From JBMNTU01 sp050945895 (lineage in GTDB: Bacteria; Bacillota; Clostridia; Christensenellales; Christensenellaceae), in the NCBI GenBank assembly GCA_050945895.1, contig JBMNTU010000007.1, forward strand, positions 1 to 38,081: a stretch of 38,081 nucleotides of DNA, in the 5' to 3' direction. The notes under the pieces were generated by a model. That model did no database searches and was not told the origin of the DNA. It saw nothing but the letters and a program-made list of their open reading frames with translations. The position numbers and the translations under genes were made by a program. This document shows, one piece after another, positions 1 through 7,229 of the stretch (position 1 is its first letter; each line of letters begins with the position of its first letter).

Positions 1-3000
1 GTCATTTCATAGTCCATACCCAAAATCTCGAACACCTTGCCCATTGCTTCTTTGTATTCTTTTTGCGCGACCAGCCTGCGGAGTTCTTCCACTTCGCCAT
101 CCCTGCGGGCCTTTTTCTCTTCATAGTCCTCATCTGCCGCGCTCGCCGGTTTGGGCTCTTCTATTGGTTGTGCAAATGCTGCTTCCTCCGCAGCGGAAGG
201 TTCTTCGTCTGCCAGGGCCTCTTCCTCATCAACCGCATCCAAAGCCTGGGCCGGTTCTTCTGCGGCAACCATCTCCTCTGCTTGGGGCGCTTCTTCGGAA
301 ACAGCAATTTCTTCCGGTGTTTCGTCGGGCGCAAGCGCAGCCTCATCCATATATTCCGTTACTTCCTCTTCAAACGCAGCGGCAACATCCGGCTCTGCAC
401 CCACATCGTAGGAAGGCTCTGCCTCCCACTGGCTTATATGCTCCTCTTCCACGATTTCCTGTATATAATCGTCCGAAACCGTTTCCTTCAGGCCGATTTT
501 CTGTTCAGCCGTTTCAATCTCCGGTTCCTCTTCAGGCGGAAGCACCATATGCGCCGCAAGCTCTTCCTCAAACGCCGGCGCGCCTTCGTATTCGTCCACA
601 ACCTCGTATATCGGCTCGTCTATGCTCTGGCTTACCAGTTCTTCTTCCAGCTTTTTACGCGCATTCTTTTCCGAAATTTCTTCGCGGAATTTTGTAATCA
701 GCTCTGTATCCAGCTTCTCCTGTTCTTTTTCCTCTTCCAATATCTGCTGCAACAGCGCTTGGTATTTGCTGCTGCGCTGCTCTTCCTGCTGCCTTTTTTT
801 GCGTTCTTCTTCCGCCTGACGGAATGCGTCTGCCGCTTCCCCCTTCATATGGCTTTCCACATCCTTGAGAAGCGCCGGCGGCCCTTCCTCCTGCGGAACA
901 ACTTCATATTCGGGTTCTTCTTCTCCTTGGCTCACATGCTCTCTTTCATATTGCTCGGCAATATGCTCGTCTGTAACCTCTTCCTTTATTTCCGGCACAA
1001 CATCTACGCTATCTGCCTGCGCAGGCGCTTGGAGCGGCTCCTCTGGTGTGGCAGCATCGCCCTCCATATACGCCGCAACATCTTCTTCAAACGCAGGCAT
1101 TTCGTCGTCTTCCGCAAGAACCTTGTATTCTGGTTCTGCATCGCCCTGCCGCACATGTTCGTCGGTAACAGTTTCGCTGATCCATTCATCAGAAACCTCT
1201 TCCGTCAGCTCGATTTCCTGTCCGGCTTCTTCCATTGCCGCAACTTCCGCCACTTTCTGTTCATCCGAGCGCATATCAGCCACCTCTTCTTCAGTTTCTG
1301 CCCTGTACGCTTCCTGCTCTTCCGTTTCTGTTATATCATCTGCAGTTTCGGCTTCTTCCAACCCGGCATCCACGGGAACAACCGGCGCTTCAAACACTGC
1401 TGCCGCAATAGGCGCATCGTCGCTTTCCGGTTCTTCCAATACATCCATGCCGTCTTCGGCGATTTCTTCCGTTTCTTCTTCTATCGCAATTTCTTCACCT
1501 ATTTCTTCCACCACTGCAGAAGCTTCCTCTTCTATATCTTCCGCTACTTCGGAAGCAGCAGCTTCTGCCTCTGCCTCAACCTGCTCTTCGCTCAGGCCAG
1601 CTTCATCCAGCGTTTCTTCTGCCACAAACGCTTCGTCGGCATCCACAACTTCTTCGGGCTCTGGTTGCTCAAATTCGAAGGCTTCCTCCACGGCTTCTTC
1701 GGCGATTTCTTCCTCTGCTTCGTATTCCTCAATTTCTTCTACCGGCTGTTCTTCCTGTCCGGCTTCTTCGGCGTCCGCATCTTCTGCCGCAGGCTCTACT
1801 GCCTCTTCGGGCACATCCAAATCGACTTCTGTTTCAACGCCAGCGGCCGCATCTTCATCCACGGCCGGCACTTCCGCTTCTTCATCAGCGCTCTCTCCAT
1901 CCGAAGCTGACGCTTCTGTCATAGCCGTTTCTCCAATATCCTCCAGCGCCTCGGGCTCTTCGTCCAGTTCCTCTGCTATGGAAACAGTCTCTTCTTCCGG
2001 CTCTGCTTCGTATTCTTTCGCAGCTTCTTCCGGCTCCTCTGCCTCAACCTGCTCTTCGCTCAGGCCAGCTTCATCCAGCGCTTCTTCTGCCACAAACGCT
2101 TCGTCGGCATCCACAGCTTCTTCGGGCTCTGGTTGCTCAAATTCGAAGGCTTCCTCTTCTATATCTTCCGCTACTTCGGAAGCAGCAGCTTCTTCCTCTG
2201 CCTCGCCCGTTTCTTCTGCCGGCTCCTCTTCAGCAGGTTCAACCAGCACTTCTTCCTCTGCTTCGTATTCCTCAATTTCTTCTACTGGCTCAGGCTCTTC
2301 TACCGAATATTCTTCCTGTCTAGCTTCTTCGGCTACAAGCTCCGTTGTTTCTTCAAGCGCAGTCTCATCTTCCGGCACATCCATATCGGCTGGTTCTTCT
2401 ACCTGCTCCTCTGCCTCGCCCGCTTCTTCTACCGGCTCCTCTTCAGCAGGTTCAACCAGCACTTCTTCCTCTGCTTCGTATTCAACAGTCTCCGCAGGCT
2501 CTTCTGCTACGGAAACAATTTCGGGCTCTTCCGCCGCTTCACTGGGCGCGGCGGGTACAACGCTATCCTGCATTTCTTCCAATTCTATATCGCCAGGCAC
2601 AACGCCGAGTTCTTCCGCAAGTATTTCCATATCCAGCGTTGGTTCCTCTTGGGCCTGTTTTGTATTCGCAAGCGCAGCGTTCATGCGTGCCTCGCGCGCA
2701 ACGTAAAATTCACCCAACACGGTTTGCTTGCTCTCGTCGGCGTTATAATCCACCGCCATACTTGGCTTGGCGGCCGCCATATCCTTCAAATCCTGCAAAG
2801 AAAGCGACGGCGACGGCCCCACATGTTTTTTTTCTTTGCGCGGCTTTGCTTTTACCCTGCCTTTTAGCGCATTTCCCAAAAGCAAAAGCCCCACATATAC
2901 GCCAATCATAATAAAAACAGCCCCAACGACTGTTCCAACAATCAGACCGATATCCCCAAAACTTGCAATGTTAAAACTAAGCAGGATGCCTATTGCTGTC

Positions 3001-3110
3001 GCTGCTATAACTGCAATGCTGCCGCACAGCCGATATAAGAAATTGTTCCGGTTAATAAAGTTGGCAATAACGACTCCGGCAATTCCCAATACGATAATCA
3101 GTTCTATCAC
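1..3110 (-). CDS. Giant acidic membrane-anchored protein with four 47-residue modules, partial (C-terminus beyond window)
   Basis: I do not recognise the family. The frame is open for 1036 codons from a GTG at 3110 to the window edge. An in-frame TAA lies two codons upstream and an AGGGG stands 10 nt before the GTG. Residues ~1-19, ~28-47 and ~53-79 are hydrophobic (three likely TM helices). The next stretch is Lys/Arg-rich (KGRVKAKPRKEKK), so the tail is predicted cytoplasmic. About 600 residues of Glu/Ala/Val/Pro-rich low-complexity sequence follow, built from direct repeats. Then come four gap-free copies of a 47-residue module (coding positions 1065-1205, 846-986, 546-686, 348-488) with conserved EH[VI]SQ, EPxYxV and PAFEE. 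A charged, probably coiled-coil stretch (~690-845) separates two of them. The last visible residues, after the acidic tract, look like an ordinary fold (VEELRRLVAQKEYKEAMGKV). A scaffold or envelope-organising role is only a guess. Confidence 0.85.
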   Translation of the reverse strand, partial: MIELIIVLGIAGVVIANFINRNNFLYRLCGSIAVIAATAIGILLSFNIASFGDIGLIVGTVVGAVFIMIGVYVGLLLLGNALKGRVKAKPRKEKKHVGPSPSLSLQDLKDMAAAKPSMAVDYNADESKQTVLGEFYVAREARMNAALANTKQAQEEPTLDMEILAEELGVVPGDIELEEMQDSVVPAAPSEAAEEPEIVSVAEEPAETVEYEAEEEVLVEPAEEEPVEEAGEAEEQVEEPADMDVPEDETALEETTELVAEEARQEEYSVEEPEPVEEIEEYEAEEEVLVEPAEEEPAEETGEAEEEAAASEVAEDIEEEAFEFEQPEPEEAVDADEAFVAEEALDEAGLSEEQVEAEEPEEAAKEYEAEPEEETVSIAEELDEEPEALEDIGETAMTEASASDGESADEEAEVPAVDEDAAAGVETEVDLDVPEEAVEPAAEDADAEEAGQEEQPVEEIEEYEAEEEIAEEAVEEAFEFEQPEPEEVVDADEAFVAEETLDEAGLSEEQVEAEAEAAASEVAEDIEEEASAVVEEIGEEIAIEEETEEIAEDGMDVLEEPESDDAPIAAAVFEAPVVPVDAGLEEAETADDITETEEQEAYRAETEEEVADMRSDEQKVAEVAAMEEAGQEIELTEEVSDEWISETVTDEHVRQGDAEPEYKVLAEDDEMPAFEEDVAAYMEGDAATPEEPLQAPAQADSVDVVPEIKEEVTDEHIAEQYEREHVSQGEEEPEYEVVPQEEGPPALLKDVESHMKGEAADAFRQAEEERKKRQQEEQRSSKYQALLQQILEEEKEQEKLDTELITKFREEISEKNARKKLEEELVSQSIDEPIYEVVDEYEGAPAFEEELAAHMVLPPEEEPEIETAEQKIGLKETVSDDYIQEIVEEEHISQWEAEPSYDVGAEPDVAAAFEEEVTEYMDEAALAPDETPEEIAVSEEAPQAEEMVAAEEPAQALDAVDEEEALADEEPSAAEEAAFAQPIEEPKPASAADEDYEEKKARRDGEVEELRRLVAQKEYKEAMGKVFEILGMDYEM

Positions 3111-3486
3111 TCGTTAAAAACCCCTGCTTCGTTTATTCTGGATAATGTTCCTGCAAAAACACCGCTCCTGTTTTGTGGTCACGGCAGCCAACACCGCTTT
3201 TCTAATAGAAAAACCTTTTCCCTGACGGGCACAGGTGCGATTAAAAGTGTACTATAATTATATTTAAATTCTATCAATCAGGACACACAATGTCAACAGA
3301 ACAATTGTTCGCCTATTTTTCGCCTGTATGCCGCCATTTATTTTTTGCATCGTTCTACTTTTGGGCCTGTTTTTCTTCTCTTTGCCCGCTCTCTTTGCTA
3401 AAAAACGGAACGGTTGTTCATTCCATATATATCCGGATTATTTTGTGAATTATTTTTTGCATATTGCAGTATCTTCAACAAAATTG
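3111..3486. other. Intergenic stretch between divergent promoters
   Basis: This stretch has no gene I can support. It holds the untranslated leader of the minus-strand acidic-protein gene (3111-~3261), its promoter, the palindrome GAACAATTGTTC, and an AT-rich stretch before the ilv promoter. I found no recognisable riboswitch or T-box motif in it. Confidence 0.6.
3268..3296 (-). promoter_or_regulatory. Sigma-A promoter for the acidic membrane protein gene
   Basis: On the minus strand TTGACA (3296-3291) is followed after exactly 17 bp by TAGAAT (3273-3268). A start near 3261 would leave a ~150-nt untranslated leader before the GTG at 3110. The 12-bp palindrome GAACAATTGTTC (3299-3310) sits just upstream of the -35 box. 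Confidence 0.7.
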
Positions 3487-3515
3487 TTGACAAACAGCAA
3501 ATATGCGTTTATGAT
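3487..3515 (+). promoter_or_regulatory. Consensus promoter of the ilv-leu operon
   Basis: TTGACA (3487-3492) and TATGAT (3510-3515) are separated by 17 bp. Transcription should begin near 3522, giving a leader RNA that encodes the peptide at 3548-3658 and the hairpin at 3679-3710. An inverted repeat, CAACAA-AA-TTGTTG (3476-3489), overlaps the -35 element and is a candidate operator. Confidence 0.8.
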
Positions 3516-3547
3516 TATAAGACAGATTTGTAAAGGAAGTCGTTTGT

Positions 3548-3658
3548 ATGAATATGCAAAGCAAACAAAACTTCAACCTCGCAATTCTCCTTATTAGCCT
3601 CGTCGTCATTATTAGCGGAGCGAATAAGGCTTATTGCGGTGTGCCAGATATGGCATAA
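3548..3658 (+). CDS. ilv leader peptide (36 aa), attenuation sensor
   Basis: This short ORF begins with ATG 8 nt after AAGGAAG and ends with TAA at 3656-3658. Residues 11-24 read NLAILLISLVVIISG-like: 10 of the 12 codons from 11 to 22 are Leu, Ile or Val. That is the composition expected of a peptide whose translation monitors charged branched-chain tRNAs. It lies between a strong promoter and an intrinsic terminator just ahead of ilvB. By the established model, ribosome stalling at these codons would favour an alternative RNA fold and read-through. That it works so here is inference; the codon run and the hairpin are visible. Confidence 0.85.
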   Translation: MNMQSKQNFNLAILLISLVVIISGANKAYCGVPDMA

Positions 3659-3659
3659 T

Positions 3660-3710
3660 GACCTAGCTCAGGAAACACAAGGTCTACGCAAATAAGCGTA
3701 GACCTTTTTT
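3660..3710 (+). terminator. Attenuator hairpin upstream of ilvB
   Basis: AAGGTCTACGC (3679-3689) pairs perfectly with GCGTAGACCTT (3696-3706) around the loop AAATAA, followed by a T run to 3710. GACCT at 3660-3664 can instead pair with AGGTC at 3680-3684, invading the terminator stem, and so is a candidate antiterminator. A smaller hairpin, TGCCA-GATA-TGGCA, lies at 3642-3655 inside the leader peptide's 3' end. Confidence 0.85.
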
Positions 3711-3744
3711 GTTGGCAAAGGCAAGCTATTTGGAGGAAAAAACA

Positions 3745-5412
3745 ATGAAATTAACAGGCGCGGAAATCATTATGGAATGCTTGAAGGAACAGGGTATCGA
3801 CACGATATTCGGTTTTCCGGGGGGTACTGTCATCCCGATTTACGATGCACTCTATCACTATCCGGAAATAAAGCATATCCTGACCTGTCACGAGCAGCAC
3901 GCCGCGCACGCGGCGGACGGCTATGCGCGGGCAACGGGCAAGCCGGGCGTTGTGCTTGCCACAAGCGGCCCGGGCGCAACCAACCTGGTAACGGGCATCG
4001 CTACCGCCTATATGGATTCCATACCAATGGTTGCCATTACAGGCAACGTCGAAAACCCCAAGCTGGGCAAAGACAGCTTCCAGGAAATTGATATCACCGG
4101 TGTGACTATTCCCATCACCAAGCACAATTTTATTGTCCAAAAAATTGAAGACCTGGCCGATACAATGCGCAAAGCCTTTCACATAGCGCAAAGCGGCCGT
4201 CCCGGCCCTGTTCTGGTGGATGTCACCAAGGACATCACCGTTGAAAGCTATGCATATGAGCCGCAAGCGTCCCTGCCTGTCGAGCGGAAAAACGCCTTTA
4301 CCGCAGAAGATATTGAAGCGGCGGCGCGTGCCATCAACGAGTGTGAGCGCCCGTTTATCATGGCGGGCGGCGGCGTTATTGCATCCGACGCCGAAAAGGA
4401 ATTGTGCAAGCTGGCCCGAAGGATCGGCGCACCCGTTACAACAACGCTGATGGGCATTGGCGCATATCCTTTTAGCTGCGACGCCTACACAGGCATGATT
4501 GGCATGCACGGCACCAAAGCCTCCGCCCTTTGCACAACAAACTGCGACTTATTGATTGCTGTGGGCGCGCGCTTTTCCGATCGCGTTATTTCTGACCAAA
4601 GCAAGTTTGCCAAGCAGGCAAAAATATTACATATAGATATAGACCCCGCCGAAATCAACAAAAACATCCGAACAACCTACGAAGTAATCGGCGACGCAAA
4701 GGCAGTTTTGGCAGCGCTGCTGCCCAAGGTACAGGAAAACAAAAATACCGAATGGCTGGACCGCGCCATCCATTGGAAGGAAAAATATCCGCTGGACCGC
4801 GCGACCGGAAATGCGCGCTACCCCAAAAAGGTTTTGCAGGCCATGCAAAAGCATGCGCCGGAAGACGCCATTTTTGTTACAGAAGTAGGCCAGCACCAGA
4901 TGTGGGCGGCACAGTTTTTAAAAATCGACCGGCCGCGCCAGTTTATTACATCAGGCGGCCTGGGAACAATGGGCTTTGGGCTGGGCGCCTCTATCGGCGC
5001 AGCGACGGCCACCGGAAAAACCGTTGTAAACGTTGCGGGCGACGGCAGCTTCCATATGAATATGCAGGAAATTGTAACAGCCGTACAAAACAACCTGCCC
5101 GTAAAGGTTCTGGTTATGAACAACAACGTGCTGGGCATGGTGCGCCAGTGGCAAAAAATATTGTTTGACAAACGCTATTCCCAGACCACGCTCAACCGGC
5201 CGACAGACTACAGTAAGCTGGCAGAGGCGCTGGGTGCAAAGGCTGTACGCATAGACGACCCCAAAAAAATGGGCGCGGCATTCGAAGAAGCATTTTCCAT
5301 TCCCGGCCCTGTTATCATCCAGTGCGATATCCACGAGGACGAAAACGTACTGCCCATGGTTCCGGGAGGGAAGCCGTTCGACGATATTATCCTGGACTGG
5401 GAAAATAAATGA
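3745..5412 (+). CDS. ilvB: Acetolactate synthase, large catalytic subunit
   Basis: A 555-aa thiamine-diphosphate enzyme that joins two pyruvates to 2-acetolactate (valine/leucine) or pyruvate with 2-oxobutyrate (isoleucine). Visible marks are FGFPGG near residue 22, the catalytic Glu50 in TCHEQHA, SGPGATN, and the TPP/Mg motif opening with GDGS at 432-435 and closing near MNNN. The ATG at 3745 is preferred over an upstream in-frame TTG at 3709: GGAGG lies 8 nt before the ATG, and the TTG falls in the attenuator T-tract. Length is normal for the family. It is the first gene of the operon and is followed after 99 bp by its regulatory subunit. Confidence 0.97.
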   Translation: MKLTGAEIIMECLKEQGIDTIFGFPGGTVIPIYDALYHYPEIKHILTCHEQHAAHAADGYARATGKPGVVLATSGPGATNLVTGIATAYMDSIPMVAITGNVENPKLGKDSFQEIDITGVTIPITKHNFIVQKIEDLADTMRKAFHIAQSGRPGPVLVDVTKDITVESYAYEPQASLPVERKNAFTAEDIEAAARAINECERPFIMAGGGVIASDAEKELCKLARRIGAPVTTTLMGIGAYPFSCDAYTGMIGMHGTKASALCTTNCDLLIAVGARFSDRVISDQSKFAKQAKILHIDIDPAEINKNIRTTYEVIGDAKAVLAALLPKVQENKNTEWLDRAIHWKEKYPLDRATGNARYPKKVLQAMQKHAPEDAIFVTEVGQHQMWAAQFLKIDRPRQFITSGGLGTMGFGLGASIGAATATGKTVVNVAGDGSFHMNMQEIVTAVQNNLPVKVLVMNNNVLGMVRQWQKILFDKRYSQTTLNRPTDYSKLAEALGAKAVRIDDPKKMGAAFEEAFSIPGPVIIQCDIHEDENVLPMVPGGKPFDDIILDWENK

Positions 5413-5511
5413 CGACCGCTGCTTTCCGCCATACCAATCCGCTATGTTTTTACTGCCGGAGTGATATATAATGGAAACAAAAAAGGCTTTTACAAAAACG
5501 GAGGATCTATC

Positions 5512-6021
5512 ATGATCAGAAGATATGTACTGTCGGTACTGGTAAAAAACACATCGGGCGTGCTGTCCAAGGTTGTGGGGCTGTTTTCGCGGCGCGGTTA
5601 TAATATCCGGTCTTTGTCTGTGGGCGAAACGCACGACCCGCTCCTCTCCCGCATCACCATTGAAATCATGGGGGACGAGACCGTTCTGGAGCAGATTAAA
5701 AAACAGCTTGCCAAGCTGGAGGACGTTGAAAAAGTAAAGGGCATACGCTCCAAAAGCTCGGTATACCGCGAGCTTGTGCTGCTCAAGGTAATGGTGGATG
5801 CAGGCAAACGGCGAGATGTATTCGAGCTGTGCGAAGTGTTTCGTACAAAGATCGTCGACATTAGCAAGACCTCGCTCATCATCGAGCTATCCGGCTCGCC
5901 GGAAAAAAATGATGCCTTCATCGAAATGCTTTCGGATTACGGCATTATAGAAATGTCCCGCACCGGCATTACCGCGCTGGAGCGCGGCGACCGCTCCATC
6001 CACACAAACGGTAAACAGTAA
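5512..6021 (+). CDS. ilvN: Acetolactate synthase, small regulatory subunit
   Basis: The 169-aa partner of IlvB, conferring activity and, in the family, valine feedback inhibition. An N-terminal ACT domain (RYVLSVLVKNTSGVLSKVVGLFSRRGYNI) supplies the amino-acid binding fold, and a C-terminal ALS small-subunit domain follows from about residue 80. The ATG at 5512 has GGAGG 7 nt upstream; an in-frame start further up has no ribosome site. The C-terminus (from about ALERGDRS) is short and polar. A 190-bp gap to ilvC holds no gene. Confidence 0.96.
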   Translation: MIRRYVLSVLVKNTSGVLSKVVGLFSRRGYNIRSLSVGETHDPLLSRITIEIMGDETVLEQIKKQLAKLEDVEKVKGIRSKSSVYRELVLLKVMVDAGKRRDVFELCEVFRTKIVDISKTSLIIELSGSPEKNDAFIEMLSDYGIIEMSRTGITALERGDRSIHTNGKQ

Positions 6022-6211
6022 ATTGGCATAAAAATTTGAAAATAGAAAAGCATCCGGTTGCCCGGAAAGGCCCCGGTGCAAAGAAGCGCACAGCCATGCA
6101 GGAGAGATAGAATTTTTTGATTCATCGAAATCGCATGGATGGGCGCAGACAACGCAGATGTCATGCTTTTATAGGCGGCTTGAGAATATTTTAGAAAGAG
6201 GTAAAAAAACA
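6022..6211 (+). other. ilvN-ilvC spacer
   Basis: This 190-bp spacer inside the operon has no ORF of note. It contains GC-rich complementary patches around 6057-6078 but no convincing terminator or promoter. It may be an intercistronic processing or stability element; I cannot assign it. Confidence 0.3.
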
Positions 6212-7213
6212 ATGAGCGTACAAATGTATTATGAAAAGGACTGCGATCTTTCTCTTTTAAAGAACAAAACAATTGCCATTATCGGCTATGGTTCGCAAGG
6301 ACACGCACACTCCTTGAATTTGAAGGACAGCGGCGTAAACGTCGTCGTAGGGCTGTATGAAGGAAGCAAATCCTGGAAAATTGCCGAAGACGCCGGACTG
6401 ACCGTTAAAACTGCTTCCGAAGCTGCCAAAATGGCGGACATCGTGATGATCCTTGTCAACGACGAGCTGCAGGGCAGCCTGTACGACCGGGATATTGCCC
6501 CGCATATGACGGAAGGCAAATCGCTCGTATTCGGCCACGGCTTCAACATCCATTTCGGGCAAATCGTTCCGCCGGAAAATGTGGACGTTTGGATGGTTGC
6601 TCCCAAAGGCCCCGGCCACACAGTCCGCTCTCAATACCTGGAGGGGCGCGGCGTTCCCAGCCTCATCGCCATCCAGCAGAACGCGACGGGCAAAGCGAAG
6701 GAGCTTGCGCTGGCATATGCCGCGGGCATCGGCGCGGGGCGCGCGGGCATTTTTGAAACGACGTTTAAAGAGGAGACGGAAACCGACCTCTTTGGCGAAC
6801 AGGCTGTGCTTTGCGGGGGCGTTACAGAGCTCATTAAAGCGGGCTTCGATACGCTGGTAAACGCCGGATACGCGCCCGAGATGGCGTACTTCGAATGCTG
6901 CCACGAAATGAAGCTGATTGTAGACCTCATAAACGAAGGCGGCCTTTCGATGATGCGCTATTCCATTTCGGACACAGCCGAATACGGAGATTATGAAACA
7001 GGCAAACGCATCATTACAGAAGACACCCGCAAGGAGATGAAGGAAGTACTGTCTGAAATACAAGACGGCACGTTTGCGCGCAATTGGATGCTCGAAAATC
7101 AGGTAAAACGACCGCACTTTATGGCAAAGCGCCGCATGGAGCAAAACTCGCAGATTGAAACGACGGGCGCAGAGCTGCGCTCTAAAATGAGCTGGCTGAA
7201 GGATAAAAAATAA
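6212..7213 (+). CDS. ilvC: Ketol-acid reductoisomerase (class I)
   Basis: A 333-aa NAD(P)H- and Mg-dependent isomeroreductase that converts 2-acetolactate to 2,3-dihydroxyisovalerate, and the isoleucine counterpart. The Rossmann motif GYGSQG is at residues 25-30. The acidic metal-ligand region follows (ETDLFGEQAVLCGG, then AYFECCHEMKLIVDL). The short length marks class I. The ATG at 6212 follows AAAGAGGT. The cofactor loop after beta-2 reads GLYEGSKSW (residues 47-55). Many NADPH enzymes have Arg-Pro where this one has Tyr49-Glu50, so cofactor preference may differ (inference). ilvD follows after 16 bp. Confidence 0.97.
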   Translation: MSVQMYYEKDCDLSLLKNKTIAIIGYGSQGHAHSLNLKDSGVNVVVGLYEGSKSWKIAEDAGLTVKTASEAAKMADIVMILVNDELQGSLYDRDIAPHMTEGKSLVFGHGFNIHFGQIVPPENVDVWMVAPKGPGHTVRSQYLEGRGVPSLIAIQQNATGKAKELALAYAAGIGAGRAGIFETTFKEETETDLFGEQAVLCGGVTELIKAGFDTLVNAGYAPEMAYFECCHEMKLIVDLINEGGLSMMRYSISDTAEYGDYETGKRIITEDTRKEMKEVLSEIQDGTFARNWMLENQVKRPHFMAKRRMEQNSQIETTGAELRSKMSWLKDKK

Positions 7214-7229
7214 GTAAGGATAAAAACAA

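Noticed and set aside
63..2706. Long plus-strand open frames (63-1910 Phe/Arg-rich, 865-2706 Ser-rich)
   Set aside because: They are antisense images of the Glu/Ala-rich minus-strand gene: GAA/GAG codons read as TTC/CTC or Ser codons on the other strand. No ribosome sites; the minus frame has a promoter, start and TM helices.
3328..3597. Plus-strand 89-aa frame with a hydrophobic start
   Set aside because: No ribosome site. It lies across the ilv promoter and overlaps the leader peptide in another frame.
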